A DNA stretch of 64,000 nucleotides from Streptomyces sp. NBC_01716 (GCF_036248275.1 NZ_CP109181.1:8432001-8496000); one strand, 5' to 3'. Counted from the first letter of the stretch, positions 17,290 to 27,533 are shown. Notes: a model not told the origin generated them from the letters alone. Translations and numbers: made by a program.

Positions 17290-17293
17290 CTAG
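16490..17293 (+). pseudogene. IS481-family transposase with internal deletion
   Basis: The open frame of 267 codons starts at GTG with GGAGG 5 bp upstream. It has the N-terminal double HTH (RPVAHVAAETGVSRPTAHKW) and the catalytic segments VLTDNAWAYR and NGKVERFNRTL. Between HAD and the following VTTCAGF about 50 residues are missing, namely the block that normally includes GYDYVH and VDDHSRLAY. The frame is kept, but the core is shortened, so activity is unlikely. Its TAG stop is supplied by the flanking CTAG target duplication. Confidence 0.78.
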
Positions 17294-18144
17294 CTGGTGA
17301 GGAAGTCGCGAATCGCCGTCGCGATCTCGGCGGCGTGCGTCTCCAGGGCGAAGTGGCCGGTGTCGGCAAGGCGGACCTCGGCGTCGGGGAGGTCACGCTT
17401 GAAGGCTTCGGCCCCGGCGGGCAGGAAGAACGGATCGTTCCTGCCCCACATCGCCAGGAACCGCGGCCTGTTCGTCCGGAAGTACTCGTGGAACGCGGGG
17501 TACAGGGCGACGTTGCTCGCGTAGTCCAGGAACAGGTCGAGCTGGATCTCGTGCGCGCCGTCGCGTGCGAGGTAGTGGTTGTCCAGGCCGTATCCGTCCG
17601 GACTGACCCGCGTCGTGTCGGGGACGCCGTGCTCGTACTGCCAGACCGTCGTCTCCGGCTGTACGAGCGTCCGGATCGCTTCCCGGTTGGCCGGCGACGG
17701 GTCCTTCCAGTACGCCCGCACGGGGTTCCAGTTCTCGCTGAGCCCCTCCTCGTACGCGTTGCCGTTCTGCGACACGATCGCGGTGATCCGCTCGGGGTGC
17801 CGGGTGGCGATGCGGAATCCGACGGGCGCGCCGTAGTCGAAGACGTACAGCGCGAACCGGTCCAGGCCCAGCACCTCGGTCAGGCCGTCGATCACGTCGG
17901 TGAGGTGCTCGAAGGTGTAGTCGAAGTCGTTCCGCGCGGGCATGTCCGACCTGCCGAAGCCGGGCAGATCGGGAGCCACGATATGGAACCGGTCGGCGAG
18001 CAGCGGGATCAGGTCGCGGAACATGTGGCTCGACGACGGGAAGCCGTGCAGCAGAAGCAATGTGGGCGCGTCGGGTGCCCCGGCCTCCCGGTAGAAGACC
18101 TTCAGGCCGTCCACGTCGGCCGTGCGGTATGCGATGTCGGTCAT
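17290..18144 (-). CDS. Alpha/beta hydrolase, epoxide hydrolase/haloalkane dehalogenase-like
   Basis: A 284-residue hydrolase. The oxyanion HG is at residues 33-34, the nucleophile elbow is VFDYG with Asp103 rather than Ser, an acid lies in WGRNDPFF and the His in TGHFALETH. An Asp nucleophile points to epoxide hydrolase or dehalogenase chemistry, not esterase. The ATG at 18144 is preferred over GTG 18153 because GAGAAAGG lies just ahead of it. Its TAG stop is the complement of the CTAG at the IS481 border. It is divergent from the CGNR regulator, with direct repeats in the intergenic region. Confidence 0.83.
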   Translation of the reverse strand: MTDIAYRTADVDGLKVFYREAGAPDAPTLLLLHGFPSSSHMFRDLIPLLADRFHIVAPDLPGFGRSDMPARNDFDYTFEHLTDVIDGLTEVLGLDRFALYVFDYGAPVGFRIATRHPERITAIVSQNGNAYEEGLSENWNPVRAYWKDPSPANREAIRTLVQPETTVWQYEHGVPDTTRVSPDGYGLDNHYLARDGAHEIQLDLFLDYASNVALYPAFHEYFRTNRPRFLAMWGRNDPFFLPAGAEAFKRDLPDAEVRLADTGHFALETHAAEIATAIRDFLTS

Positions 18145-18211
18145 GACGTTCACCTTTCTCGGGGAGGCGGACGACGGCCCCCGGCCGTCTCCGTTTCAGG
18201 ACTGCTCCATG

Positions 18212-18389
18212 TAACTGCTCAATTGCCAGCGGGCAGGTTATTGGCCCCACGTGTTTCCCTGACGTTTGTCGGGGATCCTGCGGTCGGCGTAGTCCCGAGT
18301 GATAACTGGTCTGCCGCCATCGGTGAGGTTAGGAACTCTGGATGTAACTTGTCAACGTGGCTCAAGGGGGTTACGCTCTCGTTCGAGAG
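18212..18389 (+). promoter_or_regulatory. Promoter of the CGNR gene with repeated TAACT motifs and a small palindrome
   Basis: TTGTCA (18349-18354), a 17-bp spacer and TACGCT (18372-18377) form a good promoter for the gene at 18433. CTCTCG-TT-CGAGAG at 18376-18389 overlaps the start region. Upstream, TAACTGCTCAA (18212), TAACTGGTC (18303) and TAACTTGTCAA (18345) look like three direct copies of one recognition element shared with the divergent hydrolase gene. Confidence 0.4.
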
Positions 18390-18432
18390 TTGACGCCACG
18401 CGCTCGCGCGCGACAGGAAAAGGGGTGGCCGC

Positions 18433-19065
18433 ATGGCCCAGGACGCTCCGGCGCTGTTCCTGGCCGACACGCTCGGCCTGGACTTCCTCAACTCCGTCGC
18501 CACGGATGTCGACACACCGATCGACTGGATCGAGGACGGTGACGGCCTGCTGGCGTGGCTGGAGCAGGCGGAGTTGGTGTCGCCCGGGACGCTCGCATCC
18601 CTGCGCGAGCGAGCCCTGCCCGGCGAGTTCGACGGCGTCGCCGCCCAGGCGCGTGGCCTGCGCGAGGAGTTCCGCGCCTTCGTACGCGAACGCAGGGGCA
18701 CACCCCTGGGTGCGGAGGATGTGGCCGAACTCGCGTCACTGAACCGGCTGCTCGCGCGGGACGAGGGATTCCTTCAACTCGCCGTTGCGGAAGGCACCGG
18801 CGCCGGCGGTCTTGAGCTGCGGACGGTGCGCCGCTGGCGCTCGCCGGAGTCGCTGCTGCTGCCCATCGGGGAGGCGCTCGCGAGATTCCTCAGCGAGGAG
18901 GACTTCTCGTACGTCAAGGCGTGCGAGGGTCCGGCATGCACGCTCATGTTCGTCGACCACACCCGGGGACGCGCCCGCCGGTGGTGCAGCATGGCGCTCT
19001 GCGGCAACCGCGCGAAGCAGGCCGCGCACCGCGACAGGGTCAGGAAGAGCCGGGACTTGGCTTAG
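18433..19065 (+). CDS. CGNR zinc-finger protein with ABATE domain, putative regulator
   Basis: A 210-residue protein. The N-terminal ABATE-type helical domain opens with LADTLGLDFLNSVAT. The C-terminal treble-clef zinc finger has paired cysteines in KACEGPACTLMF and WCSMALCGNRAKQAAHR, which carries the name-giving CGNR. Such proteins are thought to act as ligand-responsive DNA-binding regulators in actinobacteria. The divergent hydrolase is the likely target. A GGAAAAGGGG site precedes the ATG. Confidence 0.82.
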   Translation: MAQDAPALFLADTLGLDFLNSVATDVDTPIDWIEDGDGLLAWLEQAELVSPGTLASLRERALPGEFDGVAAQARGLREEFRAFVRERRGTPLGAEDVAELASLNRLLARDEGFLQLAVAEGTGAGGLELRTVRRWRSPESLLLPIGEALARFLSEEDFSYVKACEGPACTLMFVDHTRGRARRWCSMALCGNRAKQAAHRDRVRKSRDLA

Positions 19066-19090
19066 TTCATACGAGGAGTGCCACCGCGGC

Positions 19091-19222
19091 TCACTCGTAC
19101 GGCGCCGCCCGGGGCGATTTCCCGCCGCCCCCGCCACTGTGGCCGGCCGCCCACACGGACAGCACCGTCAGGGCCTCGTCCGACGGTGAGCCGGGGTCGG
19201 CGAGGAACGTGAGCAGCGTCTG
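19091..19222 (-). pseudogene. C-terminal remnant of an MmyB-like XRE regulator
   Basis: Minus-strand reading gives QTLLTFLADPGSPSDEALTV followed by LSVWAAG, which is the C-terminus of the MmyB-like ligand domain. The full copy at 45407-46255 ends similarly (HLVLYSAPPGSSGAEALALL). Everything before that is missing. The break coincides with the broken 5' end of the SDR gene next to it. Confidence 0.6.
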
Positions 19223-19810
19223 GTGAACAACGCCGGTTACGGTCTCTTCGGCGCCGTCGAGCAGATCGACGCCGACAAGGCGCGGGCGCTCTTCGACACC
19301 AACGTGCTCGGCAATCTCACGGTCCTGCGCGCCACACTGCCGGCGCTGCGCGCGTCCCGTGGCCGGATCGTGCAGATCTCCTCGGTCAACGGCCGGCTCG
19401 CGTGGGCCTCATCGGGTCTGTACTCGGCATCCAAGGCCGCCGTGGAACTGGCCGGCGAAGCACTCGCCCATGAACTCGCCCCCACGGGAGCGAAGGTGAC
19501 CATCGTCGAACCCGGCCTCTTCGCCACCGAGTTCGCCACCAGCCTCGACGTCGTACCCCCGAGCGACGCGTACGCGCCGACGGTCGGGCAGTTCCTCGCG
19601 CACTTCTCCCAGTTGCCCGCCTCGGCGTTCGGCAACGCCGAGTCGGTGGCGGACACGATCATGGCCGTCACGGCGATGGAGGAGCCGCCCCTGCGGCTCG
19701 GCGTCGGAACGGACTCCGTCGAGGGCATCCGGGAGTCGCTGCGCTCCCGCGCCGCCGAGCTCGACCTCTGGGCGTCCTTCTCGCCCGAGCCGGCCGACCA
19801 GCCGGCCTGA
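19223..19810 (+). pseudogene. SDR oxidoreductase lacking its N-terminal cofactor domain
   Basis: The open frame begins NNAGYGLFGAVEQIDADKAR, which is normally about residue 85 of a classical SDR. The active-site part is present (SSVNGRLAW, YSASKAAVEL) and the rest is normal to the C-terminus. The TGxxxGIG nucleotide-binding half is absent, so it cannot bind NAD(P). A GTG at 19223 could start translation but has no convincing ribosome site. Together with the adjacent regulator remnant it marks a deletion that removed both 5' ends and their shared promoter. Confidence 0.65.
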
Positions 19811-19819
19811 CGGGCCCGG

Positions 19820-19853
19820 CCCTCGGGGGGCGTACGCGAGACACCCCCGAGGG
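19820..19853 (+). terminator. Rho-independent-type hairpin
   Basis: CCCTCGGGGG (19820-19829) pairs with CCCCCGAGGG (19844-19853) around a 14-base loop, just after the broken SDR. No clear T-run follows, as is common in streptomycetes. Confidence 0.55.
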
Positions 19854-19902
19854 GCCGCGTTCCCGGCGCGCGGCGGCACCCGTACAGCTTTACGTTGGAT
19901 GT

Positions 19903-20571
19903 ATGACCAGGCAGACGGTCAGGAGACCGGAGGAGTATCTGCGCCGCGCGGACCCGGCACTGGGCTCGGTCATCGACGAGATCGAGCACAGGGGCGGCCC
20001 CCGCCCCTCTCTGCCACCGCGTCCGTCGCTGTCGAACGATCCGCAGATGCCGACGGATTGCTACGGCGTCCTCATCAGGGGGATCGCCAGCCAGAACATC
20101 TCCGCCTTCGCCTCGCGCGCGATCTACCGCAAACTCATCGAGCGCTTCGACGGCCGGCCCCCCACACCGCGCCAGATCCTGGACGACGATCCCGACGCCC
20201 TGCGGGTCGCCGCGGGCCTGTCCCACGCGAAGACGGACTCCCTGCGCTCGCTCGCGGAGCACATCCTCTCCGGCGAGCTCGAACTCGACCGTCTGCACGA
20301 CCTCCCCGACGACGACGTCGTCCGCGAGCTCAGCGCCGTGAAGGGCATCGGGGCGTGGACGGCGCATATGTTCATGATCTGGCATCTGCACCGGCCCGAC
20401 GTCCTGCCCGTCGGTGACCTGGGGATCCGTCAAGCGGTCAGAAGGCTCCACCACCTGCCCGGACTTCCGGCACCGGCGGACGTGAAGCGCCTCGCGGAGC
20501 CGTGGCGCCCCTACCGGACACTCGCGTGCCTCTATCTGTGGCGCCTTGAGGAGTCGGAACCCCAAGTCTGA
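19903..20571 (+). CDS. DNA-3-methyladenine glycosylase, AlkA-like (HhH-GPD)
   Basis: A 222-residue base-excision repair enzyme. The helix-hairpin-helix is at residues 144-155 (LSAVKGIGAWTA), and the catalytic Asp172 lies in VGDLGIRQ. It removes alkylated bases from DNA. It is shorter than E. coli AlkA and lacks the N-terminal beta domain, as many actinobacterial copies do. It is separated from the broken SDR by a hairpin and from the next SDR by 27 bp, so it may share a transcript with the latter. Confidence 0.85.
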   Translation: MTRQTVRRPEEYLRRADPALGSVIDEIEHRGGPRPSLPPRPSLSNDPQMPTDCYGVLIRGIASQNISAFASRAIYRKLIERFDGRPPTPRQILDDDPDALRVAAGLSHAKTDSLRSLAEHILSGELELDRLHDLPDDDVVRELSAVKGIGAWTAHMFMIWHLHRPDVLPVGDLGIRQAVRRLHHLPGLPAPADVKRLAEPWRPYRTLACLYLWRLEESEPQV

Positions 20572-20598
20572 CGTGATCGCCAGGTAGGAGGTACAGCG

Positions 20599-21387
20599 AT
20601 GGACATGGAGATGGGTGGCAAGACCGCCGTGGTGACCGGCGCCGGCAAGGGGATCGGGCTGGCCGTCACACGCGCTCTCACCGGCGCCGGAGCGCACGTC
20701 GTCGGGGGATCGCGATCGCTGAGTGACGGGTTCGGAGAACTGGTCGAAGCGGGCAGGGCCACCTTCGTACAGGGCGACCTGACCCAGCCGTCCGGGCCGG
20801 CCGCCCTGGTCGAGGCGGCGGTCGCACGCGGAGGCGTCGACATCCTGTTCAACGGCGTCGGCGCGGTGACTCCGCGCCCCGACGGATTCCTCAGCGTCAC
20901 CGAGGACGACTGGAACAGATCGTGGGCGCTGGGCTTCATGTCGGCGGTGCGTACGACGCGGGCGGCGGTCCCGGCCATGGTCGAACGGGGCGGCGGGGTG
21001 ATCGTGATGATGGGTTCCGTGAACGCGTTCCTGCCGGACCCGCTGGTGCTGGACTACTCGGCGGTCAAGGCGGCCCTGACGAACCTCGCCAAGGGCCTGT
21101 CGAAGGAGTTGGGCCCGAAGGGCATCCGCGTGGTCTCCGTCAGCCCCGGCCCGGTGGCCACCGACCTGTGGCTCGGCGAGAGCGGCATGGCGAAGACGAT
21201 GTCGCGCGCCACCGGCACACCGGCCGAGGACGTCGCGGCCTCCGCCGTGGAGGACACACCTCTCGGCCGTTTCACCACCCCCGAGCAGGTCGCCGACCTG
21301 GTCACCTTCCTGGCGGGCGAACGGGCCGCCAACATCACGGGCGCGGACGTCACGATCGACGCCGGCATGATCACCACGATGCGCTGA
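20599..21387 (+). CDS. SDR-family oxidoreductase
   Basis: A 262-residue classical SDR. The cofactor motif TGAGKGIG is near residue 14 and NGVG replaces the usual NNAG. The active site is Ser (MMGSVNAF), Tyr in DYSAVKAAL and the following Lys. A strong AGGAGGT ribosome site lies 7-8 bp upstream. It is convergent with furA, 12 bp apart. The substrate cannot be inferred. Confidence 0.85.
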   Translation: MDMEMGGKTAVVTGAGKGIGLAVTRALTGAGAHVVGGSRSLSDGFGELVEAGRATFVQGDLTQPSGPAALVEAAVARGGVDILFNGVGAVTPRPDGFLSVTEDDWNRSWALGFMSAVRTTRAAVPAMVERGGGVIVMMGSVNAFLPDPLVLDYSAVKAALTNLAKGLSKELGPKGIRVVSVSPGPVATDLWLGESGMAKTMSRATGTPAEDVAASAVEDTPLGRFTTPEQVADLVTFLAGERAANITGADVTIDAGMITTMR

Positions 21388-21399
21388 CGGCGCAGGGCC

Positions 21400-21828
21400 T
21401 CACACGCCTCGCCGTGTCTCACCGCAGGACGGGCAGAGCCCGCGGTACGTGACCTCGACCCCGGAGACCGTGAAGCCGAAACGTTCCGCCGCGGGGAGGC
21501 CGGCCAGCGGATCGCCGCCCGGGTGGACGTCGCGGACCGTACCGCAGTCGGAACACACCAAGTGCTGGTGCGGATGGCGGGCGTTGGGGTCGTAGCGCAT
21601 CGCGCGGCCCGCGGTGGAGACCTCTATGACCTCACCGAGGGAGACCAGTTCGCCCAGGGTGTTGTAGACCGTCGCCCGGGAGATCTCGGGCAGCAGCCGC
21701 GCCGCGAGCGCGTGCACCTCGTCGGCCGTCAGATGCACGTGGTCACCGTCGAGCACCTGCGCGACGACGCGGCGCTGGGAGGTCAACCGCCAGCCACGCC
21801 CTCGCAGTCGCTCCAGCAGGTCGCTCAT
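21400..21828 (-). CDS. furA: Fur-family redox/metal regulator (FurA/CatR type)
   Basis: A 142-residue Fur-family repressor with N-terminal winged helix (RLTSQRRVVAQVL, then ISRATVYNTLGEL) and C-terminal metal sites: HPHQHLVCSDC plus the second CxxC in YRGLCPSCGE. Divergence from katG is the conserved actinobacterial furA/catR-katG arrangement, in which the protein represses katG and itself until oxidised by peroxide. AGGTGAA precedes the ATG. It is distinct from the Zur protein presumed to act at 32 and 36 kb. Confidence 0.88.
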   Translation of the reverse strand: MSDLLERLRGRGWRLTSQRRVVAQVLDGDHVHLTADEVHALAARLLPEISRATVYNTLGELVSLGEVIEVSTAGRAMRYDPNARHPHQHLVCSDCGTVRDVHPGGDPLAGLPAAERFGFTVSGVEVTYRGLCPSCGETRRGV

Positions 21829-21889
21829 ATCGGTTCACCTGTTCAGTGTCGGCGGGATCCCGAGACGTGTACGGGGATGCCCAGTTGGC

Positions 21890-21951
21890 CGGATTTTTAC
21901 CGGATGTACTTTTAGTTCACTTCTTGACTTGGACTCTGTCCATCGTAGGAT
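21890..21951 (+). promoter_or_regulatory. katG promoter region with probable FurA site
   Basis: TTGACT (21924-21929), a 16-bp spacer and TAGGAT (21946-21951) form the likely katG promoter. The stretch just upstream, around TACTTTTAGTTCAC, is unusually A/T-rich for this genome and is where a FurA operator is expected; no clean dyad was found, so the operator is only proposed. Confidence 0.5.
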
Positions 21952-22037
21952 CGGTTCCGGTCAACAGCCAAGAAACAGCGTGTGACGGCTCCCGGCCGCA
22001 CCGAGCACCGTGATCCGCCAGGTCCAGAAGGATTCCC

Positions 22038-24269
<2,232 letters not shown>

Positions 24270-24322
24270 TCGGCTTGCCGATCGGCTTCCGGGTCGGTCA
24301 CTTCGGGCCTGCCTGGCGTCAC

Positions 24323-24369
24323 GACGGCCGGGTCGCCCCGCGCACACCGCGCGGGGCGACCCGGCCGTC
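24323..24369 (+). terminator. Strong katG terminator
   Basis: A perfect 21-bp inverted repeat (24323-24343 and 24349-24369; arm begins GACGGCCGGGTCGCCCC) with a 5-base loop, 53 bp after the katG stop. The Tn3 transposon begins 13 bp further on. Confidence 0.85.
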
Positions 24370-24382
24370 GGCCGTCCAACTC

Positions 24383-24428
24383 GGGGTGCCGGTAAGAATG
24401 CTGTCACCAGCCGCAAACGGCAGTGATC
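24383..24428. repeat. Left terminal inverted repeat of the Tn3 element
   Basis: 46 bp matching the complement of 30651-30696 except one position (A versus G near the inner end). The stop codon of the resolvase gene overlaps its inner end. Confidence 0.93.
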
Positions 24429-25116
24429 AGTCCTCGGACCTGGTGGGTTGGGGCAGTTCCGGCGTGCTCGTCGCCTCAGCGAGTGCGAGGCGACCGCCCT
24501 TCAGCTCGGGCACGTAGTTGTAGATCGTGTTCCTGGAGACGCCGAGGAGCTTTGCGATCGAGGTGACGGTGTTCTCCGGGCGGGCGAGCAGGTCGCGGGC
24601 GTGACGTACTTGTTCCTCCGTCATCGCCGGCGGGCGGCCGAGTCGGGCGCCGCGGGCGCGGGCGGCGTCCAGGCCCTCGTTGGTGCCCTGCACGATGAGT
24701 TCGCGGATGAACTCCGCGAGCGCCGCGAACACGTGGAAGACCAGGCGCCCGCCGGGCGTGGTCGTGTCGAGTGCCTCGTGCAGCGAGGTGAAGCCGACGC
24801 CGCGCTTGCGCAGGCCGGACACGATCGCGATGAGGTCCTGGATGGAACGGCCGAGCCGGTCCAGTGACGGGACGACGAGGGTGTCGCCCTCGCGCAGGTA
24901 GTCGAGGGCCTTCCACAGTTTCTCGCGTTCGGCGTTCTTGCCGGACTTCTTGTCGGAGAAGATTTGGATGCAGCCCGCTGTGTTGAGTGCGTGGATCTGC
25001 CGGTCGAGCAACTGCCCCTTGGTGGACACGCGTGCGTATCCCACGAGGCTGCCGGTCCGTACGGCCGGAACGGGAGCGAGGAGATCGGCGGTGTCGTCGT
25101 CCTGGGGTGGCTGCAC
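24427..25116 (-). CDS. tnpR: Serine recombinase (Tn3-type resolvase)
   Basis: A resolvase/invertase of about 229 residues. The catalytic Ser is in VGYARVST, with conserved LVVPSLDRLGRS and the C-terminal HTH (TVTSIAKLLGVSRNTIYNYV). It resolves transposition cointegrates at res. The open frame extends to an ATG at 25191, but that leader would encode across the dyads of the probable res site, so GTG 25116 is preferred; neither start has a good ribosome site. It lies at one end of the transposon, separate from the transposase gene at the other. Confidence 0.83.
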   Translation of the reverse strand: MQPPQDDDTADLLAPVPAVRTGSLVGYARVSTKGQLLDRQIHALNTAGCIQIFSDKKSGKNAEREKLWKALDYLREGDTLVVPSLDRLGRSIQDLIAIVSGLRKRGVGFTSLHEALDTTTPGGRLVFHVFAALAEFIRELIVQGTNEGLDAARARGARLGRPPAMTEEQVRHARDLLARPENTVTSIAKLLGVSRNTIYNYVPELKGGRLALAEATSTPELPQPTRSED

Positions 25117-25132
25117 CCGCCAGATCGTACAG

Positions 25133-25183
25133 AAAACGGTGCTCCTCAAGTTCTTGAGCACATCGACTTTCTGACACCGTTTT
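25133..25183. promoter_or_regulatory. Candidate res site (subsite I) of the transposon
   Basis: Nested dyads: AAAACGGTG (25133-25141) with CACCGTTTT (25175-25183) outside, and CTCAAG-TT-CTTGAG (25145-25158) inside. They lie just upstream of the resolvase gene, where Tn3 res sites are found. Another dyad, CGCGAAC/GTTCGCG at 25265-25287, may be a further subsite. Confidence 0.5.
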
Positions 25184-25308
25184 ATGGGCATGATCCGGCG
25201 CCGATCCGGCCGTGCACCACCGCTTACCGATCTTGCTCATCAATCGGTCGATAGGTGAGCGCCGCGCGAACGAGCCCTGTGTTCGCGAACATGCGCGACG
25301 CCTTTCGG

Positions 25309-26265
25309 TCACCCGTGCGCTTGTACGACCTTCGGGTTGTCGGTCCCAGTGCTACTGATCCGGAATTGTTTGGGTGAGGAGCCGACCACGCGACGGAATG
25401 CGCTGCTGAACGCGCTCTCGGATTTGTAGCCGATCATGAACGCGAGTTCGGAGATCGTTCGCGTGCCATGGCTCAGGGCGTCGCGGGCGAGGCTCATTCT
25501 CCACTGGATCAAATAGTCCAGCGGGGTGGTTCCGACCCGGCCCTTGAAGGATGAGGCGAACGCGGAACGTGACATGTGGCTGATACCGGCAAGCTCTTTG
25601 AGTGTCCAGGGGTGTGCTGCGTCGGTGTGCATGGCGCGAAGGGCTGCACCGATACCGTCGTCGTTGAGCGCTCCCAGCCAGCCGGTGGGCTGATCGGCCT
25701 GTTCGGCGTGGGCGCGCAGCATGTGGACGAACAGGACCTGTGCGAGGTGGTTCAGGACGAGAGAGCTGCCGGCGGCGGCGGTCCTGGTCTCGGAGACCAG
25801 GAGCTCGCTGAGATGTGCCAGGAGCTTGCCGCGGGGATCTGCGGCACGGACAAGCACGAGCAGCGGTAGGACTTGGGTCAGGACTGGGGTCTTCGTGTCC
25901 TCGAACGAGAAGTGCCCGCCGCAGAGGTACGTGTCTTCCTCGGCCTCCGGGCCGATGCGTACGACACCGTCCTTGGCGCTCCCCCACACCGGCTTCGCGG
26001 GGCGCGATGGTGCGGTGAGTGTGCTGGCCGGGACGTAAGGCGGGGGGTTGCCCAGCAGGTAGAAGTCGCCCTCTTCCAGCAGTACGGGCTTGTGCCCGTC
26101 AAGGGTCAGCCAGCATGCGCCGCGCGCGACGACACCAAGCTTGACATGCGAGGACTGATCGAAGCGCAGCGCCCACGGCCCTGCCGCATGAAGACCGGGG
26201 TCGATCACGGTGCGGGGGCGCAGAAGACCGATGGCGTCGGCGATCGGATCGCTGGAGCCGAGCAC
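25309..26265 (-). CDS. AraC-family transcriptional regulator (cupin-type sensor)
   Basis: A 318-residue regulator with an N-terminal cupin-like sensing domain (KLGVVARGACWLTLDG, LLEEGDFYLLGNPPPYV) and two C-terminal AraC helix-turn-helix motifs (WTLKELAGISHMSRSAFASS; TISELAFMIGYKSESAFSSA). The start at GTG 26265 has AGGGAGGT ahead of it; the upstream ATG 26301 does not. It is divergent from the SDR at 26388, its probable target. Both are transposon cargo. Confidence 0.87.
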   Translation of the reverse strand: MLGSSDPIADAIGLLRPRTVIDPGLHAAGPWALRFDQSSHVKLGVVARGACWLTLDGHKPVLLEEGDFYLLGNPPPYVPASTLTAPSRPAKPVWGSAKDGVVRIGPEAEEDTYLCGGHFSFEDTKTPVLTQVLPLLVLVRAADPRGKLLAHLSELLVSETRTAAAGSSLVLNHLAQVLFVHMLRAHAEQADQPTGWLGALNDDGIGAALRAMHTDAAHPWTLKELAGISHMSRSAFASSFKGRVGTTPLDYLIQWRMSLARDALSHGTRTISELAFMIGYKSESAFSSAFRRVVGSSPKQFRISSTGTDNPKVVQAHG

Positions 26266-26387
26266 GCCCACCTCCCTTCTGGACGATACGTAAAGAAACA
26301 AGGACTACACATGATGCACCGTACCGGGGTGTTCCTGAAGTATGGCTATCGAAGCAGGTCAACACAGAGGGATATGGAGACACTCGC

Positions 26388-27140
26388 ATGGGACAGCTTG
26401 AGGGCAGGACGGCTGTGGTCACCGGCGGCAGCACCGGAATCGGTCTGGCCACCGCCGCACGTCTGGCAGACGAGGGCGCGCACGTGTTCATCACAGGCCG
26501 GCGCAAGACCGAGTTGGACGCCGCTATCGAGACCATCGGAGCATCCAGGGCCACCGCGGTGGCCGGCGACATCTCCGAGGCAGCCGACCTGGACCGGCTC
26601 TACGACGCGGTCCGGGCCCGGGGACAGGGACTGGACGTGCTCGTCGCGAACGCAGCGGTCGGTACGTTCGTCACGCTGGAACAGACCACCGAAGACCACT
26701 TCGACCAGACCTTCGGAGTCAACGTCCGGGGCACTGTGTTCACCGTGCAGAAGGCGCTCCCGCTGCTCAATGACGGCGCCTCGGTCATCCTGACCTCCTC
26801 CACAGCCGCCGACAACGGCGTGGAGGCGTTCGGTGCGTACGCGGCGTCCAAGGCCGCCGTCCGGTCATTCGCGCGGACATGGTCCAACGAACTCAAAGGC
26901 CGGGGCATCAGGGTCAACGCAGTGTCGCCGGGTGGGGTGGAAACTCCCGGACTCGCCAACATTCTCGGCGGCGAGGAGACACTGTCCGCTGTCAAGGAGA
27001 ATGTCGCCGCGACCGTGGCCAAGGGCCGCATAGGGAGTCCTGAGGAGGTCGCCGCAGTGGTGGCGTTCCTAGCTTCCGGACAGAGCAGCTACATCGTCGG
27101 CGCGAACATCTACGTCGACGGCGGGCAGAACCAGATCTGA
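26388..27140 (+). CDS. SDR-family oxidoreductase (transposon passenger)
   Basis: A 250-residue classical SDR. The cofactor motif TGGSTGIG is near residue 13, NAAVG follows, and the catalytic Ser (LTSSTAA), Tyr and Lys (YAASKAAV) are in place. The C-terminus ends YVDGGQNQI. It is paired with the divergent AraC regulator. In such pairs the SDR usually handles a xenobiotic or quinone-like compound, but no substrate can be read from sequence. Confidence 0.88.
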   Translation: MGQLEGRTAVVTGGSTGIGLATAARLADEGAHVFITGRRKTELDAAIETIGASRATAVAGDISEAADLDRLYDAVRARGQGLDVLVANAAVGTFVTLEQTTEDHFDQTFGVNVRGTVFTVQKALPLLNDGASVILTSSTAADNGVEAFGAYAASKAAVRSFARTWSNELKGRGIRVNAVSPGGVETPGLANILGGEETLSAVKENVAATVAKGRIGSPEEVAAVVAFLASGQSSYIVGANIYVDGGQNQI

Positions 27141-27533
27141 GAACTTGATTTCGATTCTTGCTGATCGGTGAGAAACGCCAAGCCTCTGAGCTGCTTCTTC
27201 TTCGTTCTTCACGCTCTTGACGCGCGGCGGCGGGGGCTGGGAGGCAGGAAGGGGGGACGGACGGGGTCGGGCGGGGCGGTGCCGGACGCCTGCCTGAGCT
27301 AGGTGATCTGTGAGGAACGGTGGTCGCCAATGACTCCGAGATGATGCGCTGGTGCCGGATCAGTCGGTCGTCCACGCGCCTGATCCGCAGTTCGACGGGA
27401 AGCCGTGGCTGACCGCATGTTCGCGCGAGTACCTGGCTGAGCTGGTCGAACAGTGCAAACGGCGCCCGTTCGTAGACGCCGAGCTGGTGGCCCGTGTCAC
27501 CGGCACCGCGTCGGTGGCGGGACTGGACAGCCC
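27141..27533 (+). other. Non-coding stretch in the transposon with one possible gene fragment
   Basis: Most of this 393-bp gap shows no gene. From GTG 27352 a short reading gives DGKPWLTACSREYLAELVE and then RRPFVDAELVARVTG, which has codon bias like a real protein, but it lacks a ribosome site and runs out into the antisense of tnpA. It may be the start of a gene truncated when the transposon was assembled. Confidence 0.35.

Noticed and set aside
21400..21828. FurA considered as the regulator of the RiPP locus
   Set aside because: Its position beside katG and its family type indicate peroxide/iron sensing; the boxes at 32 and 36 kb resemble Zur sites, and the Zur gene is presumably elsewhere.
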